In this document: positions 1 to 7,104 of the stretch, in pieces
Position numbering within the stretch: the stretch's first letter is position 1
How the letters are laid out: every line of letters begins with the position of its first letter
NCBI GenBank assembly: GCA_014381035.1
Contig: JACMIS010000570.1
Span: 1-10,617 of the forward strand
Source: Armatimonadota bacterium
GTDB lineage: Bacteria > Armatimonadota > Armatimonadia > Armatimonadales > Armatimonadaceae
Direction of reading: 5' to 3'
Length of the DNA: 10,617 nucleotides
Notes under the pieces: model-generated
Told to the model about the DNA's origin: nothing
Seen by the model: only the letters and a program-made list of their open reading frames with translations
Database searches by the model: none
Program-made: the position numbers and the translations under genes

Positions 1-10
1 AACAACGACG

Positions 11-757
11 ATGATTTCTCCGATGACCCTGACTGACGAACAGGTAGCGTTCTATCATCGGGAGGGATACCTGATTCTTCCCGCTTTGTTGGCTGAGGAA
101 GCGGTCGGTGTGGTGCGCGATGACATCAACTCGATCATGGACGTGATCGGGCTGGGAACGAGCAAGCTGCGTCAAAGCAACGAGTATTTGAACGGTTCCT
201 CATTGGATCACTTCATCAACGACCCCGATCTGCTTTCGGTGGCAGAGCAGTTGATGGGCGGACCTTCAACGATGTATCTGCCTTTCACGGCGGTGAAGTC
301 TGGCAACGGGGGAGGGCAGTTCCACTTTCATCAGGATAATCAGTACACCCGTTTCGATGGTCCGGGGATCAACCTGTGGTGCGCCTTCACTCCGATGACC
401 GAGGAAAATGGTTGCCTGAAAGTGGTCCCCCGCTCGCATCTGGAGGGGACGTTTCCGAGCGAAGGTTCCGGTGACGGTGACGGGCATAAAAAAGTGACGT
501 TCGAACCGACCGACTTCGTATCCGTCCTGATGAATCCCGGTGATTGCGTCGCGTTTTCGCGTCTCACTGTGCATGGCTCCGGTCCGAACAACTCAGGAGA
601 GAACCGCGTCGCGTATGCCGTTCAATTCCACCGTAACGACGTGAACTATTCGACCGACGGCGGTAACACCTTCCAGTCACTAACGGAGAAGCCACGATGG
701 AGTACGGGACCGGTAGAGTTTATCACCCCACCAACGGGCAAGTTAGACGGGCATTAG
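11..757 (+). CDS. phytanoyl-CoA dioxygenase (PhyH) family protein
   Basis: This is a non-haem Fe(II)/2-oxoglutarate dioxygenase of the PhyH type. Such enzymes couple 2-oxoglutarate decarboxylation to hydroxylation of an organic substrate in the cytoplasm. The iron triad is visible: His107-x-Asp109 in FHFHQDNQY and the distal His188 in LTVHGSGPNNS. Arg199, 11 residues further on, fits the 2-oxoglutarate carboxylate binder. The N-terminus (LTDEQVAFYHREGYLIL) is the usual start of the family, and 248 residues is a normal length. The start is uncertain. ATG at 11 and ATG at 23 both lack a clear ribosome binding site, and the frame is open to the window edge, so the true start could lie further left. 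Two stop codons follow in tandem, then a terminator. The natural substrate cannot be told; family members act on lipids, alkaloids and secondary metabolites as well as phytanoyl-CoA. Confidence 0.88.
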   Translation: MISPMTLTDEQVAFYHREGYLILPALLAEEAVGVVRDDINSIMDVIGLGTSKLRQSNEYLNGSSLDHFINDPDLLSVAEQLMGGPSTMYLPFTAVKSGNGGGQFHFHQDNQYTRFDGPGINLWCAFTPMTEENGCLKVVPRSHLEGTFPSEGSGDGDGHKKVTFEPTDFVSVLMNPGDCVAFSRLTVHGSGPNNSGENRVAYAVQFHRNDVNYSTDGGNTFQSLTEKPRWSTGPVEFITPPTGKLDGH

Positions 758-770
758 TAGCGCGTAAGGT

Positions 771-804
771 GCCGCAAGTCCCCATTGACTTGCGGCGTCT
801 TTTT
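771..804 (+). terminator. rho-independent terminator after the PhyH-family gene
   Basis: A perfect 10-bp stem (GCCGCAAGTC / GACTTGCGGC) closes a 6-base loop and is followed by GTC and then TTTTT at 800-804. It starts 13 bases after the first stop codon of the dioxygenase gene. Read from the other strand the same hairpin lies just after the DUF4394 gene but lacks a T-run, so it is mainly a + strand terminator that may also slow convergent transcription. Confidence 0.88.
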
Positions 805-823
805 GCGTCCGCGTTGGCGGAAT

Positions 824-1711
824 CTATTTACGGCGGCGCAGGAATGGTACGGCGACAATCATCGCCCCGGCGAGCAGACCCACCGTGCCTGTTTCCGGAA
901 CAACCGCCGGGGCGATAGCCAGACCATAAGCAAGATTTACTGGATTGTCTCCAGCGAGTGCCCCGATAAATGTTGCGCCACCGCCTCCGAGGCTGATGGA
1001 GTAAAGACCCGTCGAACCACCACTGGGGCTTAACAGGGCGAAAGCCGAATTAACACCGCCGAAAGTGAAAATATCGAAACCATTATTAACGGTCGTATCC
1101 ACGCCGAGTCCGGTGCCGACCGTTGTAATGGCTCCGGTGTTCGGTGAGGCGGTCGTTGCTAACACGTTCCGACCTGAATCAATGTAGTACAGTTGAGTAG
1201 CCGTATTGATATTGTTATCATTATTAGTGTATGCCGCCTCGTTGATCTCGGGATTGATGCCGAACCCGGAATCACCAGCCTCATACGTCAGTGCGCCGTC
1301 GACGTTAGTTACCCCTGTTGCCACATTGATGCGCAGGTTCTGGTCGTTCGGATTGACGAGGCGAAGCCGGTCCTCCAACACGCCCGGTGTGATGACGACC
1401 TGTGGGTTGAAATCAAGCCCGAGAATGAATGTCGAGGAAGCGGTTGATAGAGTGGTTACAAGAGTTGTTGCGGCATTGGCGGTGTTGATGGTAAAGAGTT
1501 GGTTGGTGTTCTGCTCATAGCCATAAAGCAAACCGTTGGAGGCACGGAAGTCCAAGCCATCAACGAAAGTAGCCGCACCGGTGAAATCACCGATGGTGGT
1601 GAAGGTTCCCGGTGAGGAAAGATCAAAGCGAATCAACGTTGTGCCGCTGTTATTGACCGCGTAGGCGGTTTGGGCGTGAGCGGTAGAGGCGGCGGCGAGG
1701 CTAACAAGCAT
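824..1711 (-). CDS. secreted DUF4394 protein with PEP-CTERM-like tail
   Basis: This open frame of 295 codons encodes an exported beta-rich protein of the DUF4394 type. The family core is visible at residues 115-132 (DRLRLVNPNDQNLRINVA), followed by AYTNN and LYYIDSGRNVLAT. The C-terminus reads VPETGTVGLL, a hydrophobic stretch, then RRRK. That is the layout of a PEP-CTERM sorting signal with VPET in place of the usual VPEP, so the protein is probably handed to an exosortase-type system at the membrane. The N-terminus is odd. From the first in-frame ATG only a 13-residue stub (MLVSLAAASTAHA, cleavage before Q) is left, with no basic residues and no ribosome binding site. A proper signal-peptide start exists upstream in another frame (see 1710-1756). 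The gene may therefore be frameshifted. Function unknown. Confidence 0.8.
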   Translation of the reverse strand: MLVSLAAASTAHAQTAYAVNNSGTTLIRFDLSSPGTFTTIGDFTGAATFVDGLDFRASNGLLYGYEQNTNQLFTINTANAATTLVTTLSTASSTFILGLDFNPQVVITPGVLEDRLRLVNPNDQNLRINVATGVTNVDGALTYEAGDSGFGINPEINEAAYTNNDNNINTATQLYYIDSGRNVLATTASPNTGAITTVGTGLGVDTTVNNGFDIFTFGGVNSAFALLSPSGGSTGLYSISLGGGGATFIGALAGDNPVNLAYGLAIAPAVVPETGTVGLLAGAMIVAVPFLRRRK

Positions 1712-1756
1712 TGAGTGATAGCGCAGAGTCGTAAATACTTCATCAAAGGTCTCTCT
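1710..1756 (-). other. out-of-frame signal-peptide start and RBS upstream of the DUF4394 frame
   Basis: On the - strand an ATG at 1743 begins MKYLRLCAITQCLLAS, a textbook signal-peptide n-region and start of h-region. It is preceded 7 bases upstream by AGAGAG (1756-1751), a good Shine-Dalgarno match. This reading runs on into a nonsense proline-rich frame. The DUF4394 frame, which continues VSLAAASTAHAQT, begins 32 bases further on at 1711. Because 32 is not a multiple of 3, adding one base (or removing two) near 1707-1720 would join the two into one normal signal peptide ending AHA. A recent indel, a sequencing error or an unusual recoding event would each explain this. Confidence 0.6.
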
Positions 1757-1791
1757 TTCGTCGTCGAGTCGCGGGCTTGCCCGTCTGGCTC

Positions 1792-1797
1792 ATTGTA
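1792..1797 (-). promoter_or_regulatory. possible -10 box for the DUF4394 gene
   Basis: The - strand reads TACAAT about 50 bases upstream of the probable MKYL start at 1743. No good -35 hexamer stands 16-18 bases further upstream, so the assignment rests on the -10 alone. The rest of the 1757-1903 spacer shows nothing else I can name apart from a short CGGGC/GCCCG dyad near 1772-1783. Confidence 0.22.
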
Positions 1798-1903
1798 CTA
1801 CAGGTTTGCTATAAAACGACCCGCGCCGCGCCAGAATATTTTGCAGTCATAACTCCATCCGGGTGCGACAGGAACGCCGAGTGTAAACCACATTCAGGCA
1901 GAA

Positions 1904-1945
1904 ACACGAACGCCCCCGGTACACTTGTACCGGGGGCGTTCGTGT
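1904..1945 (-). terminator. 19-bp perfect hairpin, terminator of the TPR/glycine-rich gene
   Basis: Two perfectly complementary 19-base arms (1904-1922 and 1927-1945) enclose a 4-base loop ACTT. The arm sequence contains ACGAACGCCCCCGGTAC. It begins 15 bases beyond the stop codon of the - strand gene ending at 1961, which fits a transcription terminator or mRNA 3'-end stabiliser. On the - strand the hairpin is followed only by TTTC, so the T-tract is weak. The stem is longer and more perfect than a typical terminator, so an interspersed palindromic repeat is the alternative. Confidence 0.65.
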
Positions 1946-1960
1946 GTGCTGCGAAATGGC

Positions 1961-3889
1961 TTACCAGTCGCCGCCTCCGCCGAAGTCGCCGCCGGAATCG
2001 CCCCCGAAGTCGCCGAAGCCACTGTCGCCGGAATCCCCGAAGCCGAAGCCGCCGTCCGACGATTGCTCGCTGTAGCCGCCCTGCCCGAAGAAGTCGGTGC
2101 CGCCGCTATGGTCGGGAGTCGCATCGTACTGCGAGGCGTCGCTCCCACCGAAGAAACCACCGCCGTTGTCACCGTAATTGTTGTTAATGACCATCGGACC
2201 GCCGTAACCGCCGCCCCAACCGCCGTAACCCATTCCGTAGCCCCAACCACCCCAGCCGCCGTAGCCGCCGAAGATGCCACCGCCGCTGAACATGTGCGAA
2301 AGGAGCATCAGGTTCACGAAGGTGCCGAGACCGCCGCCGCCCATGCCCCAACCACCGTAGTAGCTGTGGTAGGGATCGTAGCCACGGTGTTCGTACCAAG
2401 GCACGTAGTTTCCACGTCCGTCGTCGAAAGCACGAACGGCGGGCGTTTCGCCGCGCATAATCTGCGCCGCTTCCTCCCGCGTCGCCATCACGGTGCGCTT
2501 CTGACCGTCGATCACCATCGTCACCGGTACCAACGCACTTTTCGGCATCGGTTGACCGCTGAAGAAAGACACGCCGCGCTCGTTCTGCGGAATGCTTTCC
2601 ACTTCGCGTTGCAAACGGTCGGCTTCGGATTGATTTCTCAAATCCTCGACCCGGCGAAATCGGTCGGCGCGAGTCGCGTCGGTAGACAGGTCCGGGATTT
2701 CCGGAATCGCCATCGCGACACCGGTGCCGCCGGTCGCGCGGTCAATATCCGACCGGCACTGGCTCAACTCCGCCAGGGCTTGTTCCAGCATCGGGTGAAC
2801 GGCGCGTACTTCTTCAGGTTTCTTCGCTTTTTGCAGGGTCGCACTCGCCGTAGCATACTTTTCATATGCCTGAGCACGGAACTGCTTGGCGCGATCTGCT
2901 TCCGCACCCGCCGGGAGCAGATCCAGATAGCCATCAACATACGACAGATTCTTGAGCACTTCCTGACGAACCCGCTCTACCGGCTCTTTCGCATCGTCCA
3001 TCTCGCGCTTCTTTTTCAAGGCATAAAAGCCCAGACCGCCGCCGACCAGACCGAGTAATCCTAATCCGATCAAACCCGAACGGTTCGCGTCGCCCCGTCG
3101 GTCGTCCGTTACCGTGCCGCCGAAGGTCTTGACTGCGAGTGGCACGGCTTCGTTCAAGCCGCCGCGTGCAAACGCCGGACCGACGCCCGCCGTGTCGAAC
3201 GATTCCTCAACCTGCGAGGACGACAGCCGCTTCGAGACTCCGGAAACTCCCTTCGGGGTCGCAACGACGACCGCGCCGTCTTCGCCGAGGTTCAACTGCT
3301 TGCGAAGATCTTCCGCGAACGCCGCGCGGGACGGATACGGACCGAGTTTCGGCACCACTACGACCTTAACGACAGTTGGCTTGGTCGCGTTCGTCGCCTG
3401 CTGGATGCGCCCCGCATCCACCTCACCGGCAAGGTCGGGGTGAACGTAAACACTCCCACTGGAAAGTGAGTTGATGATCGCGTTCGCCTCGGAGTTACCA
3501 CGAACCGCCGCGCCCGCGCTTCCGCCTGTGTTCACCTGAGACGGGTTGCCGCCGACCGCCTGGTACGCCCGCAAGAAACCCTTGTCGTCTTTCACCGAGC
3601 GAAGGTTCGGGTCGAGCCGAATGACGTTATCCCAGGCGGATTTCGCGCCCGCATCGTCCCCCTGTTTACGCAGGATCGTCCCGAGCGCGACATAAGCGCG
3701 CGGATCACTGCCGTTGGCACTGATGGCTTGTTCGGCGTACCGTTTCGCCGACGGATAGTCCCCGCGCCGATACGCCCGTTGTGAGTCCTCGATGGGTCCC
3801 GCGAACGCTACCGCCGACAACGACAATGTCAGGGCGAGTAGCGCGGGAACCGCACCGAAGAGATGTTGTTTTGATAAGTAACGTTTCAT
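1961..3889 (-). CDS. exported TPR protein with TPM/YgcG-like region and glycine-rich C-terminus
   Basis: A 642-residue envelope protein. In order: signal peptide 1-30 (MKRYLSKQHL, then a hydrophobic stretch to AVAFA); TPR-type helices about 32-95 (YRRGDYPSAKRYAEQAI, ALGTILRKQGDDAGAKSAW); an alpha/beta region about 143-260 with VVKVVVVPKLG and GAVVVATPKG that resembles TPM/YgcG domains; one membrane segment 272-291 followed by LKKKRE; a helical, probably coiled region 300-435; a short beta region 438-500; then 511-642 rich in Gly, Trp, Tyr and Asp, ending GGGGDW. Signal peptide, TPM-like part, membrane helix and glycine-rich end follow the YgcG plan, with TPR and coiled parts added. The ATG at 3889 was chosen because AAGG stands 10 bases upstream and it gives a clean signal peptide; the frame is open to 4003. 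The molecular role is unknown. Confidence 0.75.
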   Translation of the reverse strand: MKRYLSKQHLFGAVPALLALTLSLSAVAFAGPIEDSQRAYRRGDYPSAKRYAEQAISANGSDPRAYVALGTILRKQGDDAGAKSAWDNVIRLDPNLRSVKDDKGFLRAYQAVGGNPSQVNTGGSAGAAVRGNSEANAIINSLSSGSVYVHPDLAGEVDAGRIQQATNATKPTVVKVVVVPKLGPYPSRAAFAEDLRKQLNLGEDGAVVVATPKGVSGVSKRLSSSQVEESFDTAGVGPAFARGGLNEAVPLAVKTFGGTVTDDRRGDANRSGLIGLGLLGLVGGGLGFYALKKKREMDDAKEPVERVRQEVLKNLSYVDGYLDLLPAGAEADRAKQFRAQAYEKYATASATLQKAKKPEEVRAVHPMLEQALAELSQCRSDIDRATGGTGVAMAIPEIPDLSTDATRADRFRRVEDLRNQSEADRLQREVESIPQNERGVSFFSGQPMPKSALVPVTMVIDGQKRTVMATREEAAQIMRGETPAVRAFDDGRGNYVPWYEHRGYDPYHSYYGGWGMGGGGLGTFVNLMLLSHMFSGGGIFGGYGGWGGWGYGMGYGGWGGGYGGPMVINNNYGDNGGGFFGGSDASQYDATPDHSGGTDFFGQGGYSEQSSDGGFGFGDSGDSGFGDFGGDSGGDFGGGGDW

Positions 3890-3994
3890 GGGCAAAAGCC
3901 TTGTATTCGAAGTCATAATGTGTTTGCCGAACCGCCTCGCGGCGATCCGTTCCAATAATACCGACACGCGAACTAATTTCTGGTTACATACGGG
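3890..3994. promoter_or_regulatory. divergent intergenic region between TPR gene and hydrolase
   Basis: This 105-base spacer must hold the promoters of the two divergent genes. For the - strand gene AAGG at 3900-3903 acts as ribosome binding site. AT-rich hexamers that could be -10 boxes are present: TATTAT on the - strand near 3955-3960, TACATA at 3985-3990 and TATATA at 4007-4012 on the + strand. None is paired with a convincing -35, so no individual promoter is called. Confidence 0.35.
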
Positions 3995-5011
3995 ATGTCC
4001 CATAAGTATATACGTTACCTGATGTTTACCCGTTTCATATCTTATCTACCCGCTCTGCTGGTCGGCGTTTCGGTGTCGGCTTCGTTTCCAATCGCCGGAT
4101 GCCGTGCCGAAGTGACTGCTCCCAAAGTGACAGTGCGGACCGAAACGCTCGCGGGCGTCACCTACAACCCGGACGCTCCGCTCGCGGCAGTGACCAAGCC
4201 GTTTTTCGACGCGAAAAATCCGCCGACCGAAGCGCGTACCTTTCGCGTCACCTATAAAGGCGCGGAGAACGCCACGGTTCCCGCGCTACTTACGATTCCC
4301 GGAAACGGTCGCGGGAAAGGCAGGCAGTATCCTGCGGTTGTACTGATCCACGGATTGAGCAGTCGTAAGGAGGATACGTTGCTTTTAGCGGTCGCCTTCG
4401 CCCGTCGCGGTTACGCGACGCTCTCGATTGACTTGCCGGTACACGGCGAGCGACGGCTCAAAGACGGACGCACCATTGCGGATTTAACCCTGGAGGAGAC
4501 ACGCCGTGTCGGGGCAATATCTGTCGCCGATCTGCGGCGCGGCGTTGATTTCCTGTCAACCCGAAGTGATATAGACAGATCGCGTCTCGGTTGTGTCGGA
4601 ATCTCGCTCGGCGGCATCTTCGGCGGTGTTTTTGCTGGAGTGGAAAAGCGTGTCAAATCGGTCGCGCTCTGGTCGGCAGGGGGTGATTGGGGGACACTGC
4701 TTTCCGAAAGTCGCCACCCGTTTGCATTGAAGCGGAGAGAGAAGGGCAGTCTCCCCGACTCTGAGACAGTGGAAAAAACGTTGCGCGATGTCGATCCCCT
4801 GACCCATATAGCAAGCCTCGCCCCGCGCCCGCTTTTACTCCTTGCCGGAACCGACGACTACGTCGTCCCGAACGAATGCACGGACGCACTTTTCGACGCC
4901 GCCCGCGAACCGAAGGAGCTGGCGCGCTATCCCGGTGGTCATATCCCCGACCTGCGCGCCATGACCGTGCGAACGCTCGATTTCTTCGACGAAACGCTAC
5001 GTCGGAGGTAA
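3995..5011 (+). CDS. alpha/beta hydrolase lipoprotein (acetyl-xylan-esterase/dienelactone-hydrolase-like)
   Basis: A serine hydrolase of the alpha/beta fold, probably an esterase or peptidase-like enzyme acting outside the cytoplasmic membrane. The oxyanion motif HGLSS is at 119-123, the nucleophile elbow GISLGG places Ser204, the acid is Asp287 or Asp288 in GTDDYVVP, and the catalytic His316 lies in PGGHIPD. All sit at normal spacing, so the enzyme should be active. The N-terminus is hydrophobic and ends in a lipobox, IAGC, with Cys36, so it is predicted to be a lipoprotein. Two starts are possible: ATG at 3995 (338 residues) or ATG at 4022 (329 residues). Neither has a visible Shine-Dalgarno, and the shorter form keeps a complete lipoprotein signal. 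It is transcribed divergently from the TPR gene. The substrate is not evident. Confidence 0.85.
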   Translation: MSHKYIRYLMFTRFISYLPALLVGVSVSASFPIAGCRAEVTAPKVTVRTETLAGVTYNPDAPLAAVTKPFFDAKNPPTEARTFRVTYKGAENATVPALLTIPGNGRGKGRQYPAVVLIHGLSSRKEDTLLLAVAFARRGYATLSIDLPVHGERRLKDGRTIADLTLEETRRVGAISVADLRRGVDFLSTRSDIDRSRLGCVGISLGGIFGGVFAGVEKRVKSVALWSAGGDWGTLLSESRHPFALKRREKGSLPDSETVEKTLRDVDPLTHIASLAPRPLLLLAGTDDYVVPNECTDALFDAAREPKELARYPGGHIPDLRAMTVRTLDFFDETLRRR

Positions 5012-5041
5012 TAAGTCGGACACTTTAATGGTGGCGTCCGG

Positions 5042-5078
5042 CGCGAACGAGGGGGCAATGGTCTCCGTTTCGCGTTTT
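5042..5078 (+). terminator. probable terminator after the hydrolase gene
   Basis: A stem CGCGAA (5042-5047) / TTCGCG (5069-5074), extended imperfectly inward by CG/CG across a bulged base, is followed at once by TTTTG. It lies 30 bases after the hydrolase stop codon in the 105-base spacer between convergent genes. The stem is short and interrupted, so confidence is moderate. Confidence 0.45.
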
Positions 5079-5116
5079 GTCTCCTATGAATCGTGTCTTG
5101 ATTGTACCATTTCACT

Positions 5117-5941
5117 CTAAGAACTTGCCGATGTGTAGGAGCGGGTGGCGTACCGCCAGAACGCGTTGGCGAGCGTCAGAAACAATGCCATTACACCGAA
5201 CGATAGTAGCAGGGAGGGACCTAACGCACGCTTGCCGAGCAGGACACTCGCGGGAACGGCGGCGACAAACGCGAGCGGGACGATATACGAAACGAAGAAG
5301 CCGAGCAGTCGTGGGAAAATGTCGGGCGGGTAGCGGGCGATAAAGATAACCGTGTCCGTCAATGCGCTGATATTGTCAATTCGTATCAGCCAGAACGAGA
5401 GCGTCATCATGAGTAGTTGAATCGAGTACAAGGTGACTAACCCGAGAAGTACCAGAACCACCCATGCACTCAACTCCACCGGGGATGGCGATAATTTCAA
5501 CAGCCAGACCGAATACCCGAGCACCCCGAACGCACCCAGCAAGCTACCGAATTCATCCAGCGAAAGGTATCGCGCCGAAACATAAAACAGGGACGGTACC
5601 GGTTTCGTCAGCACGAAATCCATCGTGCCCATTCGTACCAACTCGGGGATCTTGCCCAGGTTTTGCGTGAAGAGAATATCCATTAGAGACCGGACTGTCA
5701 GAAAGGTGCCGAACAACAGAAAAATCTGTCCTTTGTTCCATGTCCCGACCGAATCAGTGTTCTTGAAGATGATTTCGATAAACAGAACGAACGACACAAG
5801 CCATCCGATATTGGTCATGACCTTTGCCCAGAAGTTGGCGCGAAACTCTAATTCCCGTACCAGATTATTACGGGCGAAAACGCGATACAGGCGGACGTAG
5901 CGGGATAGGGAGGCGAGCATGGTTGGATTGTATTGTGCCAT
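5117..5941 (-). CDS. ABC-2 family (DUF990-type) transporter permease
   Basis: A 274-residue polytopic membrane protein, with about six hydrophobic segments, of the ABC-2 permease family once called DUF990. Diagnostic pieces are ELEFRANFWAK (30-40), LVRMGTMDFVLTKPVPSLF (101-119), ARYPPDIFP (202-210) and the late VPLAFVAAVPAS (221-232). Such proteins form the membrane part of an exporter and need a separate ATPase. The family usually occurs as two permease genes next to an ATPase gene; here only one permease is present and neither partner is in the window. The start ATG at 5941 was chosen because it overlaps the upstream stop as TGATG, giving translational coupling to the NamZ-like gene. ATG at 5920 (267 residues) is an alternative. 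The longer open frame upstream is antisense-free read-through of another frame, not part of the protein. Confidence 0.85.
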   Translation of the reverse strand: MAQYNPTMLASLSRYVRLYRVFARNNLVRELEFRANFWAKVMTNIGWLVSFVLFIEIIFKNTDSVGTWNKGQIFLLFGTFLTVRSLMDILFTQNLGKIPELVRMGTMDFVLTKPVPSLFYVSARYLSLDEFGSLLGAFGVLGYSVWLLKLSPSPVELSAWVVLVLLGLVTLYSIQLLMMTLSFWLIRIDNISALTDTVIFIARYPPDIFPRLLGFFVSYIVPLAFVAAVPASVLLGKRALGPSLLLSFGVMALFLTLANAFWRYATRSYTSASS

Positions 5942-7101
5942 CAATAGATCAAATACCGCTTCCGGGATTCGGCGAACATCGCCGCGCCGCGCTGAAACTC
6001 CGCCCATGTTTCCGTCTCGGTGGCACCGGCGAGAAAGACTTTCCGCACCGTATCCGTGCCACACACGGCGTCGAATAAGCCGATTTTCGCGAACGGGCGG
6101 ACTACCGGCGCGGCAGATCGCAGGGCACAAAGCAACGCGAAACTGACACGGCAGAGTTCGGCGGTTTTCATATCCGTGATGCGAGCGCGGACGCCGGAGC
6201 AGGTTTTGCCGCGGAACGATCCCTTCGTCGGCACCCATCGGGCGGGTTCGAACGAAACTCCCGCCAGCTCGTAGCCGTTCAATGCGTCGGTAAATCGGTC
6301 GGCATCCACCTTCGGTGATCCGCAGTATCCAAATGGACTGTCCGTCCCGATTCCGACGGATACCGCGGACAACTCGCCGATGATCCCGGTCGCGGCACAC
6401 AGAACGGCGGCATCGGGTGTCGGAATATTCGGTGATGTCGGTACCCAGGGCAAGCCGCCGAACGAGCCCCATCCGGCTTGTGTCCGGGAGAGGTTCTCAC
6501 AAGGGACCACGCGCAAATCCGCTCTTCGCACATAGCCGCGCCCGACCAGAAGCTTTGCCGCTTCGCCGAACGTCAAGCCGTGTCGGTAGGCGACCGGGTA
6601 GCGCGAAACGAATGTGACGTGACCCGGTTCTACCGGGCGGCCTTCGACGCGGACGCCGCCGAGCGGATTCGGGCGATCACAAACCACCACCGGGACGCCG
6701 TGTTTCCCCGAGCTATCGAGCACCGCGCCGAGCGTGGAAAGGTAGGTGTACGAGCGGCATCCAATATCCTGAATGTCGAACAGCAGGACATCAATGCCCC
6801 TTAACATTGCCGCCGCCGGGGATTTTGTTTTGCCATACAGCGAATAAACCGGAAGACCGGTCCGCCTGTCCATGTAGGAAGCAACGTACTTGCCAGCAGG
6901 AACATCGCCGCGCACACCGTGTTCGGGCCCGAACAAGGCAATCAGCTTCACCCCGTCCGCACGGTGCAGGGCATCCACGGTCGAAGTTTTTCCATCCGGT
7001 AGTATCCCGGTCGGATTCGTAACCAGACCGACACGCAGACCGCGCAATGACGCGAAACTTTGCCCGGCGAGGACGCCGATTCCGGGAAGGACGGCGGGCA
7101 T
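5941..7101 (-). CDS. NamZ-like exo-beta-N-acetylmuramidase homologue (DUF1343, GH171)
   Basis: A 386-residue full-length member of the YbbC/DUF1343 family, whose characterised member NamZ releases terminal MurNAc from peptidoglycan fragments. Family landmarks are GLVTNPTG (25-32), FGPEHGVRG (57-65) carrying the Glu60 thought to be catalytic, SLYG (87-90), LLFDIQDIGCRSYTY (106-120), DRPNPLGG (142-149), AYRHGLTFGE (171-180) and SPNIPTPD (223-230). Two features differ from the common form. There is no signal peptide, the protein starting MPAVLPGIGV. The segment usually reading EGTN...GRGT is here ELSA...GIGT (243-253). The ATG is 3 bases after the crtYd stop, with AAAGGAAAA about 10-18 bases upstream. 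It overlaps the permease start by one base. It probably acts in cell-wall sugar recycling, but activity and location are inference. Confidence 0.85.
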   Translation of the reverse strand: MPAVLPGIGVLAGQSFASLRGLRVGLVTNPTGILPDGKTSTVDALHRADGVKLIALFGPEHGVRGDVPAGKYVASYMDRRTGLPVYSLYGKTKSPAAAMLRGIDVLLFDIQDIGCRSYTYLSTLGAVLDSSGKHGVPVVVCDRPNPLGGVRVEGRPVEPGHVTFVSRYPVAYRHGLTFGEAAKLLVGRGYVRRADLRVVPCENLSRTQAGWGSFGGLPWVPTSPNIPTPDAAVLCAATGIIGELSAVSVGIGTDSPFGYCGSPKVDADRFTDALNGYELAGVSFEPARWVPTKGSFRGKTCSGVRARITDMKTAELCRVSFALLCALRSAAPVVRPFAKIGLFDAVCGTDTVRKVFLAGATETETWAEFQRGAAMFAESRKRYLIY

Positions 7102-7104
7102 AGT

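Noticed and set aside
1925..3058. Long + strand open frame opposite the TPR gene (377 codons)
   Set aside because: It is the mirror of the GC-biased - strand gene. Its product is Ala/Val/Arg-rich low-complexity sequence without domains, and it starts inside the terminator hairpin.
3890..4003. Longer start of the TPR gene at 4003 or 3916
   Set aside because: The extra residues precede a complete signal peptide, and the only good ribosome binding site (AAGG) serves the ATG at 3889.
5018..5044. GTCGGAC...GTCCGGC dyad as a second terminator for the - strand cluster
   Set aside because: The stem is 7 bp with a C/A mismatch when read on the - strand and a large loop; too weak to call.
5101..5106. 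TACAAT on the - strand in the convergent spacer as a promoter
   Set aside because: It would point away from any gene start, since both neighbouring genes end there, and it has no -35 partner.
5942..6472. N-terminal extension of the ABC permease frame (about 177 extra codons)
   Set aside because: It overlaps the NamZ-like gene on the same strand in another frame, is Arg/Cys-rich without membrane or domain character, and the family start fits 5941 with TGATG coupling.
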